Shown here piece by piece: positions 35,958 through 43,733 of a stretch of 64,000 nucleotides of DNA. This stretch comes from Lachnospiraceae bacterium (GTDB lineage: Bacteria > Bacillota > Clostridia > Lachnospirales > Lachnospiraceae), in assembly GCA_910575565.1 (NCBI GenBank), contig CAJTFL010000006.1, positions 124,001 to 188,000 on the forward strand, written 5' to 3'. The number at the start of each line of letters is the position of its first letter. Position 1 is the stretch's first letter. The notes under the pieces are model-generated. The model had not been told where the DNA came from. It saw only the letters and a list, made by a program, of their open reading frames with translations, and ran no database searches. Position numbers and translations under genes: made by a program.

Positions 35958-36383
35958 GCGTTTATTTTCGGCGTTTTTGAAAAACCGCCGTATTGCCCCA
36001 CGAAAAGGGAAACATGACACGCTCTTTGTTTGGCAGTTTTTAATTTTCGGTGGTGTGGGGAATGAAAGGAAAATGAAGAAATTTTTCAAAAATCCCTCCT
36101 ATCCGGGCTTGTGTGGTTTTGTAAGGAATGAGGGAAAATTTCAGCAAATCAACGTCCATTTTACATTTTGCGGGTTTGTAGGTATTAGGGGGAGAAATGT
36201 TTCCGCAGCTTTGGCAGAATCCCCGCCCCGTCCGCCTGGGGTATCAGAAAATGCCATGAGATATTTTCGCCGGAACGCAACAAACCCGCCGCCAATAGCC
36301 GGATAGTAAGCGAACAGACCATACAGCGCAGTTTCTTAGAGCAAGATTCTGCCACAGTACCAAATTTCGCCTGCCGGCTTATT

Positions 36384-36785
36384 TTGTCCTATGGGAATCT
36401 TGTTGGGGTTGCCACCCCAAACCCGCCTTTGCAGCTTCCCCTGCTTATCCTTGATGATTTCGGCATGGAGCGTGGCACGGAATACGGCTTAGAGCAAGTC
36501 TATAACGTGATAGACAGCCGATACCGAAGCGGCAAGCCCTTAATCGTGACAACGAACCTTATTCTTGAAGAATTGCAGAACCCGGAGGACGCCGCCCATG
36601 CTCGTATCTATGACCGCCTTACGGAAATGTGCTGCCCCGTCTGCATTACCGGGGAGAATTTCAGAAAAACAAAAGCGAGGGAGAAAATGGAGAGGCTGAG
36701 ATTACTTATGAATGGAGCAAAAAATAAGGACTATTTTTCTGTTTTTGCTCATAGTTATGGACAAGGGGTTAGGGTAGCAAGATGA
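36384..36785 (+). pseudogene. DnaC/IstB-like ATP-binding protein, N-terminally truncated
   Basis: From about 36435 the frame encodes the C-terminal half of a DnaC-type helicase loader found in conjugative elements. Walker B LLILDDFGMERG is followed by VYNVIDSRYRSGKPLIVTTNL, and the C-terminal CPVCITGENFRKTKAREKMERL follows. The Walker A half is absent, and the first ~17 residues are read from fused non-coding DNA. The join suggests a deletion that removed the front of the gene. Not expected to work as an ATPase. Confidence 0.75.
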
Positions 36786-36803
36786 AATGGAGGTGGTTTC
36801 ACT

Positions 36804-36983
36804 ATCGTTAATAAGGTTAAATTAAATTTCCGCTTTCACAATCCTAATACAGCGGAAGAAACTGCCAATTACATACTTAAAATATTTCTTGAAGCAAATC
36901 AAGAGAAATTGGATAGGGTATTGCAGGAAAGTGTAAAAGAAGAAATGTTTCAGACAGCAGAAATCAGGAGCCATTCAGAATGA
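36804..36983 (+). pseudogene. Small transposon-associated ORF with a damaged start
   Basis: Fifty-nine codons encoding IVNKVKLNFRFHNPNTAEET, then ANYILKIFLEANQEKLDRVL, a conserved small protein that commonly precedes large serine recombinase genes in Clostridium transposons. A GGAGG lies upstream, but the first codon position holds ATC GTT and no ATG, GTG or TTG is in frame, so translation is doubtful. Confidence 0.5.
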
Positions 36984-36995
36984 GTGGCTCCTTTT
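36967..36995 (+). terminator. Terminator overlapping the small ORF end
   Basis: GGAGCCA (36967-36973) and TGGCTCC (36985-36991) form a perfect 7-bp stem followed by TTTT. Confidence 0.7.
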
Positions 36996-37113
36996 ACGAT
37001 TGGTGATTGCGTAATGACTGAATTTAAGCTAAAATAGTATTAAATTAGTTCTAGGAAGTCCTGGTTTAGTCATAGAATTTAGTCATAGAGTGATGAAAGG
37101 TGGGTGTGCCAAA

Positions 37114-38781
37114 ATGATTTACACAGATGCACAGCTGAAAGAAAAAATCGTAGCGCTGATAGATTCTTTTGAAAATGAAGTGGCTGAATTCAAAGAGGCC
37201 AGAAGTAATTTTTCATTCAATGATATTGGAAAATACTTTTCTGCTTTGAGTAATGAAGCAAATTTGCGCGGCTTATCGGAAGCGTGGCTGATTTTTGGGA
37301 TATCAGACAGTAAAGAGTTTGTGGGAACAGAGTTTCGAAAGCAGGGTGGGCTTCAAAATCTGAAGCGGGAAGTTGTAAATGGTACAAATGAGAGATTGAC
37401 CTTTATGGAAATTTATGAGATGTCTATGAATGAGTGCAGAGTTATCGCATTTCAGATTCCGCCAGCAATAAGGGGAATTCCCACTACATGGCAGGGAGCC
37501 GCTTATGCCAGAGAGCATGAATCAGTGTCGCCGCTGCCAATGAATAAAATGGATTTAATCAGAAGTCAGATTGGAATGGATTGGTCAAAAGAAATCGTGG
37601 AGGGCGCTGCTCTGGATGATTTAGATGAGGAAGCCGTGAAACGGGCAAGAGAATTGTTTTCAAAACGGCAGAGCGACCGTAAAAAGGCACAGGAGATTTT
37701 GAAAAAACTGTCCGATATAGAGGTGTTGAATAAGGCGGGAATTACAATAAAGGGCAATATTACAAGAACAGCCTTGCTCCTTTTGGGAAAAAGTGAATCT
37801 CATTATTTTTTTGACGGTTTTATTCCGAGAATAACATGGACGCTTTATAATGCGGATAATTCGGTAAAGACTTATGAGCATTTTGATATGCCGCTGTTGT
37901 TAGCTGTTGATAAGGTATATTCCAGGATTCGAAATGTGAAGTATCGTTATATAGCAGGACAGCAAACCTTGTTTCCAGACGAAGTGGATCAATATGAGCC
38001 GGAGATGATTAAAGAGATTCTCAATAATTGTATTGCGCATCAGGATTATCGGCTGAGAGGAAAAATAAATGTAGAAGAATTTGAGGACAAGCTTGTTTTT
38101 ATCAATGAGGGCGGATTTATCCCGGAAACAATTGAGCAGGCGTTAGAACCTGGGTATAAACCACCTTACTATCGCAATATGTTCTTGTGTAATGCCATGG
38201 TAAATTTGTATATGATTGATACAAATTCTATGGGAATACCTATGATGTATCAGATTCAGAGGGATAAATGCTTTCCGTTACCAACATATAATCTGGATAC
38301 CATGAACAGGGTCAAAGTTATGGTTTATGGGAAGATATTGGATAAAAACTATACACAGCTATTGTATGCCAATGGAGAACTTGATATACACACAGTATTT
38401 TTATTGGATAAGGTTCAAAAGAAAGAAACGATTTCCAAAGAGAACTTTAAAATTTTGAGAAAACAGGGATTGGTAGAGGGAAGATATCCAAATTTGTTTG
38501 TGTCTTTTAAGGTGGCAGATACTGTAGGGCAAAAGGCAGATTATATTCGGAATAAGGGATTGGATGATGATATATGCAAACAGTTGATTGTAAAGGCATT
38601 GGAGAAGATGGGCGAAGGAAGTAAACAGGATTTGATGGAGATATTGGAAAAAGCACTGCCAGAGGTGCTAAGTGAGGATCAGAAGTCGAAGAAGGTATCG
38701 AATCTTTTGCAGGCAATGAAAAAGGATGGGCTGATTGCGGCGAGAGGAACAAATCGGTATGCGAAGTGGTACTTGGTTTGA
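37114..38781 (+). CDS. AlbA_2 (Schlafen-type)/HATPase domain ATP-binding protein
   Basis: A 555-residue protein. The N-terminal AlbA_2 domain includes EVAEFKEARSNFSFNDIGKY, ANLRGLSEAWLIFGISD and the QIPPAIRGIPTTWQGAAYAR region. The middle has a GHKL-type ATPase-like domain, with EMIKEILNNCIAHQDYRLRG as N-box and LVFINEGGF as G1-like box. A C-terminal winged-helix region follows. Proteins of this RecG-C-like class are often linked to mobile elements and phage defence, but their mechanism is poorly known. The ATG at 37114 is 9 bases after GGTGGG. It sits directly before the SIR2 relic, which suggests a two-gene defence unit. Confidence 0.75.
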   Translation: MIYTDAQLKEKIVALIDSFENEVAEFKEARSNFSFNDIGKYFSALSNEANLRGLSEAWLIFGISDSKEFVGTEFRKQGGLQNLKREVVNGTNERLTFMEIYEMSMNECRVIAFQIPPAIRGIPTTWQGAAYAREHESVSPLPMNKMDLIRSQIGMDWSKEIVEGAALDDLDEEAVKRARELFSKRQSDRKKAQEILKKLSDIEVLNKAGITIKGNITRTALLLLGKSESHYFFDGFIPRITWTLYNADNSVKTYEHFDMPLLLAVDKVYSRIRNVKYRYIAGQQTLFPDEVDQYEPEMIKEILNNCIAHQDYRLRGKINVEEFEDKLVFINEGGFIPETIEQALEPGYKPPYYRNMFLCNAMVNLYMIDTNSMGIPMMYQIQRDKCFPLPTYNLDTMNRVKVMVYGKILDKNYTQLLYANGELDIHTVFLLDKVQKKETISKENFKILRKQGLVEGRYPNLFVSFKVADTVGQKADYIRNKGLDDDICKQLIVKALEKMGEGSKQDLMEILEKALPEVLSEDQKSKKVSNLLQAMKKDGLIAARGTNRYAKWYLV

Positions 38782-38827
38782 AAGTAATGCATTTTAAATA
38801 ATTAGGGTGAATAATTAGGAGGAAAAG

Positions 38828-39004
38828 ATGAGATTTGATAATGAAACGTTATTTATATCTATGGTTTCAAAATATGGAATGAATTTGTATTTAGGGGCAG
38901 GGTTTTCTGTATATGCTTATCATGAGGATGGGGAGGCGCTACCCTTAGGAGATAAGATTAATCAGAGGCTTATTAGTACATTTGGATTAAATATAAATAG
39001 ATAA
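38828..39004 (+). pseudogene. Truncated SIR2-family gene (N-terminal 58 residues)
   Basis: It starts 5 bases after AGGAGG. The sequence MNLYLGAGFSVYAYHEDG, then LPLGDKINQRLI, matches the NAD-binding start (GAGFS) of SIR2-like proteins used in phage defence as NAD+-degrading effectors. The frame then stops. A separate frame at 39013-39096 (KEYIYRVTQREMKSLL) may be a downstream piece, which would mean an internal deletion with a frame change. The truncated product should lack the catalytic pocket. Confidence 0.6.
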
Positions 39005-39101
39005 TTTTAGAATCAAAAGAGTATATCTATAGAGTGACTCAAAGAGAAATGAAAAGTTTGCTTCAAAATTTAAAAGAAATAAAAAGGGACTTTTAGTATG
39101 T

Positions 39102-39138
39102 ATAGAAACCTCTGATGTAAATTGGAGGTTTCTATTGA
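39102..39138 (+). terminator. Rho-independent terminator before the recombinase gene
   Basis: ATAGAAACCTC (39102-39112) pairs perfectly with GAGGTTTCTAT (39125-39135) around a 12-base loop, followed by TGATTTT. It isolates the recombinase from the defence-like genes. Confidence 0.7.
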
Positions 39139-39209
39139 TTTTGGGACATTTCTGTTATAAAATAAAGATGTAACTGAAAGGAATGAAATATAAAGAAAGG
39201 TTGTTGCGT

Positions 39210-40745
39210 ATGAATATAGCTGCCTACTGCCGTGTTTCCACAGACAAATCCGACCAGCTTAACAGCTTGGAAGCCCAGAAGAAGTTTTTTACCGAGTATA
39301 CCGAAAAGAACGGTCACAACCTTGTAAGATTATATGCGGACGAGGGGATTTCCGGCACAAAAATCAAAAATCGTAAGGAATTTTTACGCCTAATGCGTGA
39401 CGCACAGCATGGTTTATTTGATATGGTAGTGGTAAAGGATATTTCCCGTTTTGCTCGTAATACCGTAGACCTTTTACAAAGTATCCGTACATTAAAGGCG
39501 TTAGGCATAGAAACCACATTCTTAACAGCAAATATGACTGTTTTAGGGCAGTCGGAATTTGTCTTGACAATTTTTGGAGCATTGGCGCAGGAGGAAAGCG
39601 CGAACACTTCCAAACGTGTGAAGTTCGGAAAGAAAATGAACGCAGAAAAGGGCAGAGTGCCAAATATCGTTTACGGATATGACAAGACCATTGGAGATTA
39701 TTTCAATCTTGCAATCAATGAGGGAGAAGCAAGGATTGTAAAACAGATTTATGACTGGTATTTGAATGAGGGCTACGGTGCGGCCAAAATAGCGAATATG
39801 CTCAACGAGAGAGGATTGAAAACAAAGCGTAATTGCAGCTTTAGCCAAAATGCCGTTTGCCGTATTCTAACCAATGAGCTTTATACCGGGAAAATTATCA
39901 ATGGAAAACAGGAAGTTACCGATTTTCTCACAGGTACAAGGGCAGGAAAGGACGAATCGGAGTGGTTCGTTACCGACCGCCCCGATTTGCGAATCATAGA
40001 GCCGGAGCAGTTCGACAGGGCACAGGAAATCCTGCACGGGCGGCATGATACCTTTCGTATCAAACATGAACGCCAAAGCAATAAATATCTGTTCAGTACG
40101 CTTATTAAGTGCAAGGAATGTGGCTGGTCATTCAGGCGCACTGTCCGCACCTATAAGAATACTTACGTCCGTTGGGTATGTTCCGGGCATAATGGCAAGG
40201 GTGCGGATAGCTGCCCCAATGCGGTGACAGTGGACGAGGACGAGCTGATTCGGGCGTTGGAGGAATACTTTGCCGGGCTTTTGAAAGCAAAGAAGAATAT
40301 TATCAGCTATGTGGTAAAAGAATTTACAAAGATATATAAGGCAAAGGACGATAACGAGAATTACGAAAAGGAGTTAAACGACCGGCTTGCCAAACTGAAA
40401 AAGACCCGTCAAAAATATATGGATATGTATACCGATGATTTGATTAGCCGACAAGAACTGAATGAAAAAATCGGCGGCATGAAATCAGAAATGGAACGGT
40501 TGGAAAATGAGTTGAAATTGGTACAATACAACTTAGATAAAGGCGACCAGTTAGAGGACATCATCAAAAAGACATTCCAAAGCATTGAGGATATTACTTC
40601 TGTCCGGGACATGACGAATGAGCAGTTAAAGAAGATTATCCAGAAAATTGAGGTAGATAAGGACGCAAACGTAGATATTTACCTGCGTTTGTTTGGAGAT
40701 TTGGGTTTAGACGAAAACATTCTAATTTGTAACGACGAAACATAA
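39210..40745 (+). CDS. Large serine recombinase (integrase/excisionase of the element)
   Basis: A 511-residue site-specific recombinase. The N-terminal resolvase domain has the catalytic serine S10 in YCRVSTDKSD and the arginines in VVKDISRFARN. A recombinase domain follows (YGYDKTIGDYFNLAI, ARIVKQIYDWYLNEGYGAAK). A zinc ribbon begins CKECGWSFRR, and a long coiled coil (about 390-470) is typical of phage-type and TnpX-type integrases. The ATG at 39210 has AAGG 9 bases upstream. Its TAA stop at 40743-40745 overlaps the right attachment core, so after excision the circularised element would encode a protein extended past that point. It is transcribed in the same direction as spoIIID. Confidence 0.94.
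   Translation: MNIAAYCRVSTDKSDQLNSLEAQKKFFTEYTEKNGHNLVRLYADEGISGTKIKNRKEFLRLMRDAQHGLFDMVVVKDISRFARNTVDLLQSIRTLKALGIETTFLTANMTVLGQSEFVLTIFGALAQEESANTSKRVKFGKKMNAEKGRVPNIVYGYDKTIGDYFNLAINEGEARIVKQIYDWYLNEGYGAAKIANMLNERGLKTKRNCSFSQNAVCRILTNELYTGKIINGKQEVTDFLTGTRAGKDESEWFVTDRPDLRIIEPEQFDRAQEILHGRHDTFRIKHERQSNKYLFSTLIKCKECGWSFRRTVRTYKNTYVRWVCSGHNGKGADSCPNAVTVDEDELIRALEEYFAGLLKAKKNIISYVVKEFTKIYKAKDDNENYEKELNDRLAKLKKTRQKYMDMYTDDLISRQELNEKIGGMKSEMERLENELKLVQYNLDKGDQLEDIIKKTFQSIEDITSVRDMTNEQLKKIIQKIEVDKDANVDIYLRLFGDLGLDENILICNDET
40740..40744 (+). other. Right attachment core (attR side), ACATA
   Basis: Element sequence ...AACGACGAA meets ACATA followed by AAGACGTAACC of spoIIID. Identical to the left core at 34696-34700. 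Crossover here rebuilds the codons for STVHKDVT. Confidence 0.8.
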
Positions 40746-40905
40746 AGACGTAACCGACCGCCTGGAGCATATCAATCCCGCCCTGGCTGCCCAGGCGCGG
40801 ATTGTGCTGGATGTGAATAAATCGGAGCGTCATATCCGGGGAGGGATGGCCACTAGAGAGAAGTACCAGCACAGGCTGACCATCTGCAGCAAGGAGGATG
40901 AGTAA
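40741..40905 (+). CDS. spoIIID: spoIIID, 3' part of an interrupted gene
   Basis: The frame starting with the His codon encodes HKDVTDRLEHINPALAAQAR, then IVLDVNKSERHIRGGMATRE and KYQHRLTICSKEDE, then TAA. This is the C-terminal half of SpoIIID, including the conserved KxERHIRGGxATxxKY segment, and it has no start codon of its own. It continues the 5' part at 34586 exactly at His38. There are no stops or frameshifts, so the half-gene has been kept intact, consistent with selection for a functional rearranged gene or with a recent insertion. Confidence 0.9.
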   Translation, partial: HKDVTDRLEHINPALAAQARIVLDVNKSERHIRGGMATREKYQHRLTICSKEDE

Positions 40906-40909
40906 AATG

Positions 40910-40941
40910 AAAAGAGCCATTCCGGGGAGTGGCTCTTTTTT
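40910..40941 (+). terminator. Terminator of spoIIID
   Basis: AAAAGAGCCA and TGGCTCTTTT pair perfectly (10 bp) around TTCCGGGGAG, followed by T. It lies 5 bases after the spoIIID stop. Confidence 0.85.
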
Positions 40942-40972
40942 CGGCTGCTTATGAAAAGAATTATCTGGTACG

Positions 40973-41128
40973 CTAGAGCGTGTTTGAAAAATACTTTCCG
41001 TCAGATGTACGTCACAATTTGTGGGACACCGAAGGCGCACCTTGTGGGTATTTGGCCTGAATGGGGGCTAAATATATCGCAAAGTGGGGCGTGCAGATGG
41101 CGGGAATGATTTTTCAAACACGCTCTAG
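40973..41128 (+). repeat. MITE-like element, copy 2 with perfect terminal inverted repeats
   Basis: CTAGAGCGTGTTTGAAAAAT (40973-40992) is exactly reverse-complemented at 41109-41128. The 156-base element has no coding capacity. TA at each end could be a target duplication, as for IS630/mariner-type elements. It matches the divergent copy at 30893-31077 in inverted orientation. Confidence 0.88.
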
Positions 41129-41160
41129 GTTAAGTGAAAAAAGTGTGGTATAATATAGCT

Positions 41161-41189
41161 TATCGAAATTTGCGGAGCAAATTTCGATA
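41161..41189. repeat. Perfect 13-bp palindromic stem
   Basis: TATCGAAATTTGC and GCAAATTTCGATA pair perfectly around GGA. A second small hairpin GGTGC-AAA-GCACC follows directly. A TGGTATAAT promoter-like sequence precedes it. Together with the repeat at 41249 these hairpins fill the region between the MITE and truA. Confidence 0.75.
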
Positions 41190-41248
41190 AAAGGTGCAAA
41201 GCACCGTAAATCTAATGACAGGGTTCGCGTAGCGGTTCCTGGAATGTA

Positions 41249-41302
41249 GCTTGCAAGGGCGAACTTCGTAAGCTAACGAACGGCTTTGCCGTGAGTTATA
41301 AT
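41249..41302 (+). repeat. Short palindromic repeat, copy 3
   Basis: The same GCTTGCAAGGGCGAAC, TTCGTAAGCTAACGAA and ACGGCTTTGCCGT modules as at 24012-24065, ending GTGAGTTATAAT. Nearly identical to copy 2 over more than 45 bases. Confidence 0.8.
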
Positions 41303-41413
41303 ATCCACGCAATCAAATATAGAAAGGATAAAAGGCAAACACACCCTTTCCCGTATTGTGTTTGCGCCTTGACGGAAATGCGGCCATTTCCCTTTGAGGC
41401 TGGGTGCAAAACG

Positions 41414-42163
41414 ATGAAGCAAAACTATAAATTGATCATTGCCTATGACGGCACACGTTACTACGGATGGGAACGCCAGCCAGGCACGGAGATGACGATT
41501 CAGGGGAAGCTGGAGCAGGTTTTGGGGCGGATGGCAGGGCATCCGGTGGAGCTAACCGGAGCAGGAAGGACGGATGCAGGGGTTCATGCCAAAGGGATGG
41601 TGGCAAATGTCCGCCTGGCGCTGGAGGCAGGGATGGAAGAAAAGGAAATCCGCAGCTATATGAACCGTTACCTGCCGGAGGATATCTGCGTCCGGGAAGT
41701 AAAAAAAGCTTCTGACAGGTTCCATAGCCGGTATAACGCATTAGGAAAGACGTATTGCTACACGTGTTATGCAGGCGAGTTAAAGCCGGTGTTTAACCGG
41801 AAGTATGTGTATGTCCTGGAGGAAGCGCCGGATGTGGAAAAGATGCGGCAGGCGGCAAAATATCTGACAGGAACCCATGACTATAAAAGCTTTTGCCATA
41901 ACCCAAAGATGAAAAAGTCCACCGTCCGCAGCGTAGATCGGATAGAGATCGCTAGAAAAGGCGATTATTTGAACTTCACTTACCATGGGACAGGTTTTTT
42001 GCAGTATATGGTGCGGATTTTAACGGGAACCCTTTTAGAGACCGGGTGGGGAAAGCGCACGCCGGAAAGCATGGCGGAGCTTTTGGAGGCGAAAAACCGC
42101 GTGCTGGCAGGCTTTACAGCACCAGCCCAGGGGCTTTGTCTGGTGGAAGTGGATTATGATTGA
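41414..42163 (+). CDS. truA: tRNA pseudouridine(38-40) synthase TruA
   Basis: TruA isomerises uridines 38-40 in the anticodon arm of many tRNAs. The catalytic aspartate is in GRTDAGVHA, and the N-terminal YDGTRYYGWERQPG is typical. The length from this start (249 residues) fits the family. The ATG at 41414 is chosen because an upstream in-frame ATG at 41291 would run through the repeat region. The ribosome-binding site is weak (GAGG, 14 bases upstream). Confidence 0.94.
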   Translation: MKQNYKLIIAYDGTRYYGWERQPGTEMTIQGKLEQVLGRMAGHPVELTGAGRTDAGVHAKGMVANVRLALEAGMEEKEIRSYMNRYLPEDICVREVKKASDRFHSRYNALGKTYCYTCYAGELKPVFNRKYVYVLEEAPDVEKMRQAAKYLTGTHDYKSFCHNPKMKKSTVRSVDRIEIARKGDYLNFTYHGTGFLQYMVRILTGTLLETGWGKRTPESMAELLEAKNRVLAGFTAPAQGLCLVEVDYD

Positions 42164-42232
42164 TGATTTTCATAAAAGCATAACGCAGTTTTGTATCAAA
42201 AGAAAAATCTTCTTTACGAAAGGGTAATTGAT

Positions 42233-43138
42233 ATGGAAACAAATGATCAGGCAGTTCAGGCATCTTGGGCAATGCAGAAGGCTCAAATTTCCCAAACCTC
42301 CCAGGCGATCCTGGCGGTTAGCTTTGGAACCAGCTACCAGGACAGCAGGGAAAAGACGATTGGAGCCATAGAGCAGGCGCTTTCCGGCGCATTCCCGGAG
42401 TTTCCCGTATACAGGGCATTTACCAGCCGGAAAATTATCCGGAAGCTAAAGGAGCGGGACGGCCTGGCGGTAGACGATGTGGAGGAAGCGTTAAAACGGG
42501 TCAAGGCGGAAGGGATTAAGGGACTGGTGGTGCAGCCGACCCATCTGATAGGTGGCTTTGAATATACGGATCTGGCTAAGGTGTTGGAAGGATATGGGGA
42601 TCAATTTGAAGGCTTGGAATTAGCGGCGCCGCTTTTGGGGGATGAGGATGATGGTGAGGCGGTGATCCGGGCAATTACGGACGAAACTGCCGCCTATGAT
42701 GACGGGGAGACGGCGATCTGCTTTATGGGGCACGGGACGAAAGCCAGTGCCAATGCCGTTTACCGCCAGCTCCAGGAAAAGCTTTGGGAAAAAGGCTTTG
42801 GGAATTATTATATCGGCACGGTGGAGGCCAAGCCGGATCTGGAAGAATTGGCATCAGCCCTTAAGGCTGCGGGCCATTATAAGAAAGTCCTTTTGCAGCC
42901 GCTGATGGTGGTAGCCGGGGATCATGCCAATCAGGATATGGCAGGGGATGGAGATTCCTGGAGGCGCAGGCTGGAAAAAGACGGGCTCAAGGTGAGATGT
43001 ATTCTGAAGGGACTGGGAGAACTGCCCGGAATCCAAAAAATCTATATCTCCCATGCAAAGGAGGCGGCAGAGCGGCTGCAGCGAAAAACAGGGGCAGCGA
43101 GAGGTGGTAAGCATCAGAGCGATTGCAGCGAAAAATAG
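42233..43138 (+). CDS. cbiK: Sirohydrochlorin cobaltochelatase, CbiK type
   Basis: CbiK inserts cobalt into sirohydrochlorin in anaerobic cobalamin synthesis. Family motifs: AILAVSFGTSYQDSREKTIG at the N-terminus, FMGHGT with the first metal-binding histidine, and VAGDHANQDM with the second. The ATG at 42233 lies 9 bases after AAAGGG; the 301-residue protein is slightly long because of a variable C-terminus encoded in a 47-base tandem repeat. No other cobalamin genes are adjacent, so the enzyme could alternatively serve siroheme synthesis. Confidence 0.88.
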   Translation: METNDQAVQASWAMQKAQISQTSQAILAVSFGTSYQDSREKTIGAIEQALSGAFPEFPVYRAFTSRKIIRKLKERDGLAVDDVEEALKRVKAEGIKGLVVQPTHLIGGFEYTDLAKVLEGYGDQFEGLELAAPLLGDEDDGEAVIRAITDETAAYDDGETAICFMGHGTKASANAVYRQLQEKLWEKGFGNYYIGTVEAKPDLEELASALKAAGHYKKVLLQPLMVVAGDHANQDMAGDGDSWRRRLEKDGLKVRCILKGLGELPGIQKIYISHAKEAAERLQRKTGAARGGKHQSDCSEK

Positions 43139-43190
43139 GGACAGTGAAAAATGGTAAGCGGCAGAGCGGCTGCAGTGAATAAAAACAGGG
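43069..43190 (+). repeat. 47-bp tandem repeat, about 2.6 copies, at the end of cbiK
   Basis: Units start at 43069, 43116 and 43163 with AGAGCGGCTGCAGCGAAAAA-type sequence and differ by a few substitutions. The cbiK stop codon lies in the second unit. Because 47 is not a multiple of three, duplication changed the reading frame at the C-terminus. Confidence 0.85.
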
Positions 43191-43301
43191 AAAGGCGATA
43201 AGATGGCATAATTTCCCTTTTTGCGGAATATCCTGTTATAAACCCGGTACGGCTTTGTTTTGGGACAGGGCTTATCCGGAGAAAATGAGGAGGATATTGC
43301 A

Positions 43302-43733
43302 ATGAGGAAGGCAGCGGACCGAAGGGTGATTTTATGGGCGCTTTTGATTACCTGGGTGTTTATCGCCCGGTGCTTAAGCGGCTGCAGCGTGGAAAAGGAT
43401 AATGGGGAGAAACTGCGGGATCTGGAATTTACGGTTGTGGGCGACGGGGAAGTCCCGGAGGAACTGATGAAAACTATTGACGAGAAAAAATCGGATGTGT
43501 TTAAGCTTACCTATTCGGATGGCCAGAACTTATACATAGTGACCGGGTACGGGGAGCAGCCCAGCGGCGGCTACAGCATCACCGTGGAAGAATTGTACCT
43601 GACGGAAAATTCCATTATGCTGGATACGGAGCTTTTAGGGCCGGAGAACGGGGAACAGGCGGGGACGGAAAAATCTTACCCGTATATCGTGATCAAGACG
43701 GAGTATTTGGAAAATCCGGTAGTGTTCCAGTAA
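43302..43733 (+). CDS. Lipoprotein with a PrcB_C-like domain
   Basis: A 143-residue protein with an N-terminal hydrophobic segment ending in a lipobox-like LSGC. The C-terminal half (NLYIVTGYGEQPSGGYSITV, VIKTEYLENPVVFQ) resembles the PrcB C-terminal domain, a family known from protease-complex subunits and common in Clostridia. The ATG at 43302 is 9 bases after AGGAGG. Likely anchored outside the membrane; function unknown. Confidence 0.7.
   Translation: MRKAADRRVILWALLITWVFIARCLSGCSVEKDNGEKLRDLEFTVVGDGEVPEELMKTIDEKKSDVFKLTYSDGQNLYIVTGYGEQPSGGYSITVEELYLTENSIMLDTELLGPENGEQAGTEKSYPYIVIKTEYLENPVVFQ

Larger units (their letters stand above)
34696..40739 (+). mobile_element. skin-like serine-recombinase element inserted in spoIIID (6,044 bp)
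   Basis: The element is bounded by a 5-base direct repeat ACATA at 34696-34700 and 40740-40744. Spanning DNA is A+T richer than both flanks. It ends with a large serine recombinase gene whose stop codon overlaps the right repeat. Cargo: a membrane protein, several relics of conjugative-element genes, an AlbA_2-type ATP-binding protein and a truncated SIR2 gene. Site-specific excision would rebuild spoIIID without any mismatch. Joining the element's two ends gives a candidate attP in which TTTGTAACGAC and GTAGTGATAAA form an imperfect dyad (8 of 11 matches) centred on CA within the core. Whether excision occurs only in the mother cell is unknown. Confidence 0.88.
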
